Shown: positions 55,864 through 64,000 of the stretch, piece by piece
How the letters are laid out: the number at the start of each line of letters is the position of its first letter
How positions within the stretch are numbered: position 1 is the stretch's first letter
From: Diphasiastrum complanatum
Lineage: Eukaryota; Streptophyta; Lycopodiopsida; Lycopodiales; Lycopodiaceae
Direction: 5' to 3'
Assembly (NCBI GenBank): GCA_029204225.1
Contig: CM055095.1
Coordinates: forward strand, 58,304,865-58,368,864
Length of the DNA stretch: 64,000 nt
The notes under the pieces: model-generated
Database searches by the model: none
The model's input: only the letters and a program-made list of their open reading frames with translations
What the model was told of the DNA's origin: nothing
Position numbers and translations under genes: made by a program

Positions 55864-56700
55864 ATGGCTAAAGAATCTGAATCTATAGGTTCTTTGTTCA
55901 ATGAAGATAGGTTGAATGGAACTAATTTTTCCTTGTGGTGCTACATGATCAAAAACCTCCTTATTGCTAAAGGTTTGTTTGAAGTTGTAAGTGGTGATGA
56001 AGAGAGGCCACCTAGTTTGGCACCTACTACACCGTCAAGAGCTACTTCTTCAACATATGTGGAGGTGTCTTCCGAAGAACAAAAGAAGTGGGATCGACGT
56101 GACGCACAAGCACATTCGGTCATAGCGCTATCCATGAAGAGATCAATCCTACCTCACATTCGATCTTGCAAGACTTCCAAGAGTGCTTGGGAAGTACTTG
56201 CCAAGATCTTCCAAGTGAGGAATACGGCGAAAGTGCTTTTTCTACATAATCAACTCTCAACATTGAAGATGCAAGAGGGTGATACGCTTTCAAATCACTT
56301 AATGAAGATCAAGGATCTTCGTGAAGAGCTTCTTAGCATTGACAAAATTGTCGAGAACTCTCAATTTGTTTCAATTACTCTTAATTCACTTCCTCATTCC
56401 TATCTTCCATTTGTGTTTACTTTAAGCATATCTCTTAGGGGACAACAAATCTCCTTTGAAGAGCTTGTTGGCTTACTTCTCCAAGAAGAGCAAACAAGGA
56501 TTAATTTTGGTGAACAAGAAGATCAAGCCTTCTTCACCAAAGGCAAAGGCAAGGGCAAGTGGAAAGGAGGATGATTCTTTCAATGGTGATTTTGCTTTTG
56601 TCACTAACAATCTCATTTCTAATCAAAATGAGATTTCTACCACTTCTCGACTTGCTGGTTTTTTAGCAGAAAACAACACTACTTCAGCTTTGTAGGTTGC
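55864..56700 (+). pseudogene. Copia gag lacking its zinc knuckle
   Basis: An open frame of 236 codons starts MAKESESIGSLFNEDRLNGT, with NFSLWCYMIKNLLIAKGLFE, KSAWEVLAKIFQVRNTAKVL, MQEGDTLSNHLMKIKDLREE and EELVGLLLQEEQTRINFGEQ (UBN2/gag_2 core). It ends in a Lys/Gly stretch KGKGKGKWKGG. A +1/-1 shift at about 56560 leads to KEDDSFNGDFAFVTNN, which normally lies after the CCHC knuckle. The knuckle itself is missing, so a short deletion removed it and shifted the frame. Confidence 0.85.
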
Positions 56701-57910
56701 TGTTTTTTCTTCCATTGATTGGGTGATTGATAGCGGAGCTACACGCCATATGACTCACCATAGAGATGTCTTCACAAAGCTTATGAAAATCAAAGATGGA
56801 AGCAAGGTTCAAGGTGTTGACAACACCTCCTATCCAATTGAAGGCATTGGATCTATACCACTCATTCTTCCCAATGGAGAAGAAAAGTACATTTAAAATG
56901 TACTTTATGTTCCTAAGATTAAGAAAAATCTCATTTCGGTCTCTACAATCATGAATCAAGGATTGATTGTAGAATTTAAAGAAGACAAATGTCTTATAAA
57001 AGACCCAAAGAGATCACTTTTAATTGTTGCTTTGGGAACATTGCGAGAAGGTTTGTTTTTTTTGGATATTTATGAACCTAAAGCTTTGACATCCTTTGGT
57101 CTTGTTGCTACTTATTCGCATGCATTGGAGCTGGCTAAACTATGGCATGCAAGGTACGGGCACCTCAATTTTGGAAGTTTGAATATGTTGAAGAAATTCA
57201 ACATGGTGGAAGGCATTCCAAATATGGAGCATCCCGAAGGACATGTATGCGAAGGATGCATACTTGGCAAGTTTCAACGGATGCCTTTTCCTATTGATGG
57301 GACTATCAAAGTTGGTGATAAGTTTGTCTTAATTCATAGTGATGTACGTGGTCCAATGAGGACCGAATCCATTGGTAAATGCAAGTACTTCGTTACTTTT
57401 ATTGATGATTTTTCAAGGTTTACATGGATCTTTCCTATGAAGGCAAAATCTGAAGTTTTTCAACGCTTCAAAGATTTTCTAGCTATGATAGAAAATCAAT
57501 TTGGGCATACTTTGAAGACACTACGTACCGACCTAGGAGGGGAATACATTAAAAGTACGTTCGGCACGTTTCTTCAAAGCAAAGGCATTCTACATCAAAT
57601 GACTACACCTTACACACCGCAACAAAATAGTGTTGCTGAGAGGAAAAATCGCACAATCATGGAGATGACTCGTTGCATGCTTAAGGCAAAGGGCGTTCCC
57701 CACAAGTTTTGGGCTGAAGCGGTTATTACGGCGGCATACATTAGTAATCGGTGTTCGACTAAAGCCTTGAAGATTTTGACTCCTTATGAAGTTTGGTATG
57801 GTAAGAAGCCATCGGTTTCTCACTTTCGCACTTTTGGTTGCACGGCTTATGCGTTTATTCCCGATAAGCTAAGATCCAAACTAGATGAAAAAGGAGTAAA
57901 ATGCATGTAG
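56700..57910 (+). pseudogene. Copia protease and integrase
   Basis: The protease has the active-site block WVIDSGATRHMT (about 56721-56756). A stop at 56897 separates it from the open integrase frame 56951-57910. That frame has the pre-integrase knuckle (HARYGHLN...CEGCILGK), catalytic D (LIHSDVRGPM), D (RTDLGGEY) and E (SVAERKNRTIMEM), and ends with FRTFGCTAYAFIPDKLRSKL. All three DDE residues are kept. A stop after VKCM and a short deletion remove the piece that normally leads to RT. Confidence 0.88.
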
Positions 57911-57913
57911 ACT

Positions 57914-59569
57914 TTGCAGGACAACAAAGTGAACTGCTTCTATGAAGGGAAGATTCGTGCCTCATCCAAATCAATAGAATTTGCTGATTTTTCTGATTTT
58001 GCTCTTACATCTATTGAGGATAGTGCAATAGAACCTGTTTTTTATGAGGCCAGAGGAGTAAAATGTTGGGAGGACGCGATGAAAGAGGAGTACGACTCAC
58101 TCATAAAGAACCAAACATGGGTTCTTGTTGATCTTCCACATGGAAAGAAAGCAATTGGCTGTAAATGGGTTTATAAGATCAAGTACAAGTCCGATGGTAT
58201 TGTTGAAAGGTACAAGGCAAGACTTGTTGCCAAAGGTTATGCGCAAAAGGAGGGCATTGATTATGAGGAAACTTTTGCACCTACCGCACGAATAACTACC
58301 ATAAGGATAGTCACTGCTTTGGCTGCCCATCATGGTTGGCGTATGCACCAACTTGACATAAAGACAGCCTTCCTCAATGGTGATCTTAATGAGGAAGTTT
58401 ACCTTCAGTAACCTGCTGGTTTTTTGGTTGCAGGTCAAGAAGACAAAGCGTGTCTTCTCAAGAAGGCTCTCTATGGACTAAAACAAGCCCCAAGGATGTG
58501 GTATCAAAAGATGCACACATACTTTTGTGAGCGTAGGTTTTCTAACAATCCTAGTGAATCTACGCTTTATGTCATGCATACATCTGAGTTTATCATCATC
58601 ATTTTGCTATATGTTGATGATATTATCATTACGGATAGTAATGAACAATATATTGCAGCCTTAAAATCTGATCTTGCTTCAGTTTATGATACATTAGATT
58701 TAGGCCAATTGCATTTCTACCTTGGTCTTGAGTTTTTGCAAGGAAAGGCTGGAATCTTCATTACCCAACAGCGGTACATTAAGCAGATTTTGAAGCGTTT
58801 CAAAATGGAAGATTGCAAGTTGGTTGCTACACCAATTGAGACGGGCCTGAAGTTAAGTAATCAAAGTGGTGGTGAACCATTTGATACTACACTATATTGT
58901 CAAGCGGTTGGAAGTCTCATTTACTTATGCAACTCAAGACCAGACATATCTTATAGTGTTTCCCTCATGAGTCAATTCATGCATGCTCCGTTGACATCAC
59001 ATTGGAAAGCATTGAAGAGGATCCTTCGATATCTTCAATGAAGTAAAACACTTGGTCTGTTTTATCCTTCTAGTGATGATGCATGTTTGGCTGGTTTTTG
59101 TGACTCAGATTGGGGTGAAGATCAAGACACTAGACGCTGTACTAGTGTTCATTGCTTTTTCATTGGAAATTCTGCAGTTTCTTGGTTAAGCAAGAAGCAG
59201 CCCACAGTTGCTACATCCTCAAGTGAAGCAGAATATAGAGCAACGTTTTCAGCCACTACCGAGTGTATATGACTGAGACAATTACTTGTCGATATGAAGC
59301 ATGGCCAGCCCTCAGCTACTCTCCTATTTACGGATAGTCAAAGCGCTATTGCCGTTGCACGAAATCCAGTATTTCATACAAGAACAAAGCATATCAAGAT
59401 CCACTATCACTTTGTTCGGGAGAAGCTTCATAATGGCGACATCACGCTTGAATATTGTCCCACGGAGGATAATATTGCAGATGTGTTCACTAAGGCATTG
59501 CCTAGAGTTCGATTTAAAGCTCTTTATGAAGCTTTAAATTTAAAGCAACATGCTGATTTTCTTACTTAG
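57914..59569 (+). pseudogene. Copia reverse transcriptase and RNase H with three in-frame stops
   Basis: RT starts [20 protein letters not shown] and has [19 protein letters not shown] (motif A) and LLYVDDIIITDSNE (catalytic YVDD, about 58609-58620). RNase H has GFCDSDWGEDQDTRR, TSSSEAEYRATF and LLFTDSQSAIAVARNP, and the C-terminus is VFTKALPRVRFKALYE. Stops fall at 58409-58411 (TAA), 59039-59041 (TGA) and 59270-59272 (TGA). The reading frame is otherwise unbroken, so decay is recent relative to the other copies. Confidence 0.9.
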
Positions 59570-59612
59570 TGAATACATGTCATTTCTACATGTCATTTTC
59601 ATTTAAAGAGGG

Positions 59613-60053
59613 TGTTAGAATAATAAATGTAAATGATGTAGAAGTCATAGGTTACTATGACCCAAAAGATCGAGATCTGTGTAACCATGGTCATTTATAT
59701 TTTAGGCCCAAGTTAGTATGAAACTAACTTGTAGGGACTCGTGGGTCCACTAGGGGCCTATACATGTGAATTAAGTACCTAACTTGTTATTTGGGGTACT
59801 TAATTATTTTATGTAACTTATGGTAGCTAGATAGCAATTAGTCAAGTTATTGGGCAGCCAATAGTCATGAAGGTAGATAGCCATCTTGGACTACTTATAT
59901 GTAGCCATTCATTTGTATGTGACACACTTTTGTTAAGTAATCTACTGTTCATATTGGCTGTCCACAGGTTTCTACAAGAGGGTCATCTAACCATCTCTCT
60001 CCTCTTTGAGAATACTTTGTGTTAATGAACAGTCTTGATTCTGGATTCCTACA
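59613..60053 (+). repeat. 3' LTR, 441 bp
   Basis: It starts TGTTAGAAT after the purine tract and ends CCTACA before the TCATT duplication. It aligns end to end with the 5' LTR. Confidence 0.93.
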
Positions 60054-60058
60054 TCATT

Positions 60059-60372
60059 TCCTCTTTTGTGTTTGTGTACTTTTTGCCTATGCCCTCTATC
60101 AACTATATTGTTTCCAACAAGGTGGACTTGTGGAACATGGGCAACATGAGTCCGATTGAGCTCGCGCCAAGAGGGCAGAGTTTTGTAAAAAGCAATAGTC
60201 ATCGCAAGCACAATATACAAAATTAATACATATACAACAACAAGAACTTCAGCTACAGCACAAATGAAATAGTTTTAAGCACCTATGCACATAACAGAGG
60301 AATACAAATTAGGACTTATGGTTGAAGGGAAAGTGAGTATGATGAATGGAGGAGGTTTGTGTGAGAGATGGT
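60059..60372. other. Nothing recognised
   Basis: Flanking DNA right of the copia insertion; no motif. Confidence 0.45.
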
Positions 60373-60850
60373 TCAGCCAGCCCACCAACAAATGGGATCA
60401 AAATGATATAATTCTTCCAGATTAATATGACTAAGAATACCAGTCGACAAGTTCCACAGCCTGTTGGCAATGGGATCAAAATGATATAATTCTTCCAGAT
60501 TAATATGACTAAGAATATCTAACAAGTTCCACAGCTTGTCAACAAGTACTTTGAACGACAATCAGAACAAACATTTTATGTGTCGTGAGACTCTATAAAA
60601 TGAACTACTTAACAATATCATTACTCTAAACTAGCAATGGACCCACTGGGATCAAGTTTAATACAAAATAAATAAATAAAAGGTGTGAGGCATAAACTTG
60701 TCATTATTATCACAAATCTCCCCAATAATAACAAGTTTATTTCCTTTAGTGCTTGGAAAATCGTTAATGGGCATTTGAAATTCTTTTGGAGGTTTGTTGA
60801 TCGCAAAGTATATCCAGATCTTCAAGTTTCTGCAACTAGTTGATATTCCT
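60373..60850 (-). pseudogene. Possible kelch-like fragment with 78-bp tandem duplication
   Basis: The minus strand reads KLWNLLDILSHINLEELYHF then DPIANRLWNLSTG, and repeats ILSHINLEELYHFDPI. The nucleotide unit is 78 bp, at points 60394 and 60472. EELYHFDPIANRLWNL resembles a kelch blade (ELY.FDP.TN.W..L). Further upstream on the same strand (about 60700-60830) NKLVIIGEICDNNDK could be another blade strand before a GT site. This is pattern reading only, and no complete gene is visible. Confidence 0.25.
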
Positions 60851-63230
60851 TGGTGGGTTCCTTCATGAGCTCCTTCTTTGAGTAAATGTAAACTTGATGG
60901 TTGAACTTTGCTAATATTGCCTTGCCTTGAACATCTAGGTTTGCTAATATTTATGGTCTTTTCAGCTTTTGTTGTTGCACTTGTAGCAGCTTCAGAATCA
61001 GGCAGTCTTGAATTGTACGAATCGGCATAAATTGTGGTTTACAAGCAGTTTCATCTCAAAAGAATCGGAAGCAAAAAAAAATGTGTCTGCCTAAGGGTGG
61101 TGTACCTTAATGATCCGCCCCAAGATTATAAATACGGCTGCAAACCTGAACATAAAGTTGAAACAATGCATCAAGGTAAAATTCAGATACTCTAACCATC
61201 ACCCAAATTTCGCATTGTAGTCTGTTAATCTAGCTTCTAACGCCAAATGAACAATGAGCATTGAGAATCAGACGTCAAAAGTTCAAACCTTGTGGGAGTA
61301 AGTCTCAGATTCTTCAAATATTTAATCCCTCTATGTATTGAGGACCTTCAGTTTCTTGGTCACAAATTTTTCCCAGAACCATGCCGTATCAAGGACTTCT
61401 AAAAACCTGTATCAAGGTTCAAGGACATCTGCGATTTTGAGAACAAAAGCAAGACATGTAGAATCTAGATGTATGAAAACCAATTTTTGTTTGAGGCCTT
61501 TGTCCAAGTTTCTACAATGCTTTAAGCGATAGGTGTTGTATCTAACATGATTAGTTGTTGTTTGAGGCTGTTGATTTTTCATTGAATGCAATTATTTGAT
61601 TTTTTGTGGCTGCATTTATGACAGTTTGATAGTTGGGTTCGCAAGTTTCCATACATGGCAAGTTAAGTTGCCCCTTATCTTGACTGAAAAAAATCTTTGG
61701 GGAATTGTGGATAGTTCCAAAAGTAAACCGGTTGATCCCAATGATCTATCAAGATGGGAAATGTATTATGTGTGACAAGAAAGTTGCTTGAATAGGCCTT
61801 GGCTTTGGCAGATTTGCAAACACACCACTTGGATCTCAGGAAAGTTTGAAGGAGATGTGGGATTTGCTTGAATTTATATTTGGCACCCAAGCAAGGAATG
61901 ATAATTATTCTTACAACAACTATTTTTGAATCTTGAACATGACAGATTAATAGCTGATCACATCCATAATGAATCAACTTCTGAGAATCTATGCTAGTGT
62001 TCTTTTATGCTATAGTCGTACTTCTCAATAGCATGCCTGCTAAGTTTGGTCATGTTATTCTCACACTTGGTATTCTTTTTAGTCAAACTTGAGAAAGCAT
62101 GGTTGCTGCTTTACTTGAAGAGGAAAGTAGGATGAAGAATACATTCAAGGCCTCTACTTCAAATAATACTGCTTTGTTACAAAATAGAATGTTCAATTAA
62201 CTTGACTAGCAAGATATTCTGATCAAAAAAGTGCTATTTGCAACTTTGACTAAATTTAAAAGTGCTATGAACTCATGTAACTGCAAAAAATGTTAAGATT
62301 CCTTTGAGACTATGAACAAAATCTTGCAATTAAATAACATCCAAAGTTTGACTTTGCAATAACTTCACTTCAACTAGGTCAAATAGATAGTAAATGGATC
62401 TTAGTGATTATAGACCAGTATTGAACAAGCAGGTCCACTAGAATGCTGAACAAAAAAGTGATGTACATATAACTTGATTAAATTATTGATTTTACGATAA
62501 CTTTTTATGCAGAACTCTATTCATCTTATCTATCTATATAGGTCCAATGAAGTGCTTCAAAATTGTAGCTACATGAACTTGACCAATGTCAGAGATTGGG
62601 CTCTCAAGAAAACGGTCAAAGGTAATTGATGTCTCCTTCAACCATTTGATGCCGGGAATCTATTGGCAAAATTTTAGTCTGCCACACAATGTCTCCAAAA
62701 AAGTAGGCACTGAAAAATGTAGCCAAGAATACATCAATCACTGAAAAATCCAGCCTCTATGTGCCCTGGAAGGTGTTATGATACTAAGTGTGATGTCAAT
62801 GATCAATCACAAATATAGCATCACATATGAACAATAGACCATCAGAGTACTGAAAGAACATCAAATATAGTCAATGAGTAATCTCCTACAAGGAAGAGCA
62901 ATGAGCCTTTTACAAATAACTAGAGAGTTTGACCCTCTATTTGTAATGGAGCACCACTGACGCAACTTATTGAACAACTTACAACAACTATGCCTTGGCT
63001 TAAATTGTACTCCCTTAACTGAGAAGTGAAGTCATACCTCTTATCTGTGAGTAGCTAACGTTCCTTACTTGGAACACATTCCTGACCAGTGAACCATGCA
63101 GAATGATCAATAGTTCAAGTATGGAAAGAAATGGTAGTACAAATATTCTGTTATACGTAGCGTCTACAGAAGATGAAGAAGACTCTGAACGCAGTAAAAG
63201 AGAAAAAGACAGCCAAATACTCCCACCTTT
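60851..63230. other. No gene recognised
   Basis: Mostly AT-rich sequence. A plus-strand stretch at 61.73-61.97 kb has protein-like composition (DGKCIMCDKKVA..GLGFGRFANTPL) but is broken by stops and unassigned. Confidence 0.4.
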
Positions 63231-63239
63231 TCATAAATG

Positions 63240-63420
63240 AGCAAAATCCAGGGCCTTTGGCAGGTGCCAGGGCTGTACCAGCTCTTGAGGCTGCCCTGTA
63301 GGGTTGGCTGGGGTCTAAGTAGGCAGGCCTTGGTCATGCCTACCAGGCCCCCAACTAGGCAGATACCTTGGGCCTGCCTAGCAGGCCTGGGTGTCGTTGA
63401 GCAGAAGAACCAATGGATTC
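63240..63420. repeat. GC-rich patch with degenerate GCCTGCC repeats and palindrome
   Basis: Repeated CAGGCC/GCCTGCC/CCTACCAGG words lie in an otherwise AT-rich region. CTAGGCAG (63354-63361) and CTGCCTAG (63373-63380) are exact inverted repeats. Confidence 0.55.
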
Positions 63421-63829
63421 TGAACCAAGGTATCAATCAATCAAGCTAAAATGGAAATGCTTGATGAGCTTTACCTAATACTAACAAAGCCTTTACCTCA
63501 TACACAGATTCAATTATTACTAGCGTGCCACACACATTGAACTGGCTTGCACACACTTACTCCCAAGCACACCATCCAGAGCAGCACGAAAAAACAAAAA
63601 TGAGCTAACAACGATGGAACCAACTCTCTTTAATAGTAGAGTTTATAGGATTAAGCCCAAGGAGGCTTGTGCTCAACTTTTCTTTCCTTAAAAATAGCCA
63701 AGATCAATTTATAAGGTAATACAATCCTGTTTGTTAATGACTTGTCAAACGGTTCCCATTATCACCTGCAAATCAATTGGCAAGTTAGACGCCTCGGTGT
63801 TATTCAGTACTGGACATGCTGAAACGAGC

Positions 63830-63985
63830 CCTGGCAACTGATCGGTGCCCATTTCTTCCTGCAGTCTTTGCGGCATGGGTTCTTAAGGGCATTTTGGCCC
63901 CAAATTCATATGGAAGTTCTTGAGGGCATTTTGTCCTAGATTCATCTTGAAACAATGCCTGGGGCCCTAGATTCATCTTGAATCA
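63830..63985. repeat. Short degenerate tandem repeats
   Basis: Units of the type TTCTTGAGGGCATTTTG and CCTAGATTCATCTTGAA are repeated two to three times with changes at 63880-63985. Confidence 0.6.
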
Positions 63986-64000
63986 AATTGTAATGCATTT

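Larger units (their letters stand above)
54785..60053 (+). mobile_element. Nearly complete Ty1/copia element with LTRs, primer site, PPT and perfect TSD
   Basis: 5.27 kb. 5' LTR 54785-55226; primer-binding site TGGTATCAGAGCC from 55227; gag-pol 55864-59569; polypurine tract AAAGAGGG (about 59605-59612); 3' LTR 59613-60053. TCATT flanks both ends (54780-54784 and 60054-60058), a perfect 5-bp target-site duplication. By eye the LTRs differ at about 18 positions plus two 2-bp indels in 441 bp, so the insertion is not recent. All expected copia domains are found except the gag zinc knuckle and a post-integrase stretch. Frameshift and stop codons inactivate it. Confidence 0.95.

Noticed and set aside
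61675-61977. 100-codon minus-strand ORF
   Set aside because: No motif; the plus strand of the same segment looks slightly more protein-like but is broken, so neither is called.
63164-63449. Overlapping ORFs on both strands at 63.2-63.4 kb
   Set aside because: They arise from the GC-rich GCCTGCC/CAGGCC repeat patch, with no domain.
1-64000. tRNA, rRNA and CRISPR features
   Set aside because: No cloverleaf with conserved A/B boxes, rRNA segment or regularly spaced direct-repeat array was recognised. tRNA-like TGGTATCAGAGC words are copia primer-binding sites next to LTR ends.

Overview
The window is plant nuclear DNA. The evidence is a plant-type SR-rich cyclophilin gene with conserved GT-AG exons, a plant cold-shock-domain/glycine-rich/CCHC protein, a plant DUF952 exon, and many Ty1/copia, Ty3/gypsy (chromovirus-like) and LINE remnants. 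Genes are sparse, and introns of 2-5 kb are filled with retroelements and long (CT)n arrays. This suggests a large-genome vascular plant such as a fern, other non-flowering plant or gymnosperm. The species cannot be fixed from the sequence alone.

Layout. 0.9-3.6 kb: internally deleted gypsy element with a 3' LTR. 4.6-19.0 kb (minus strand): a cyclophilin of the CYP63/CYP95 type. Seven short exons encode the PPIase domain, two encode the Ser/Arg-Asp-rich tail, and a probable 5' UTR exon lies near 18.8-19.0 kb. Its introns hold a minus-strand LINE, two plus-strand LINE 3' ends, a copia gag and four (CT)n arrays. 19-25 kb: dispersed hairpin repeat, copia RNase H/3' end (minus), LINE ORF1 and LTR debris. 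25.3-34.4 kb: copia gag with its LTR, copia RT, a gypsy chromodomain fragment, and a nested copia pair (29,819-34,381) with an opposite-strand copia inside. 37.9-38.6 kb (minus): intact intronless cold-shock-domain protein gene, preceded by four CACGTG boxes and a 247-bp tandem duplication. 40.3-51.0 kb: hairpin repeat, LINE ORF2 remnant, several LTRs and a shuffled copia/gypsy mosaic. 51.5 kb (plus): first exon of a DUF952 protein whose start codon lies in a (GGAGAT)n repeat. 54,785-60,053: almost complete copia element with a perfect 5-bp target duplication but broken ORFs. 60-64 kb: mostly unexplained, with a weak kelch-like minus-strand segment.

Only three host genes are supported: SR-cyclophilin, cold-shock protein and DUF952 exon 1. 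They are functionally independent; the first two are RNA-linked (splicing-associated PPIase and RNA chaperone). The most noteworthy patterns are: LINE 3' ends built as hairpin + AATAAA + microsatellite, with one copy sitting directly in another's (CT)n tail; in-frame domain-shuffled retroelement ORFs; and copia LTRs whose U3 regions carry short degenerate CG-containing repeats that differ between LTRs.
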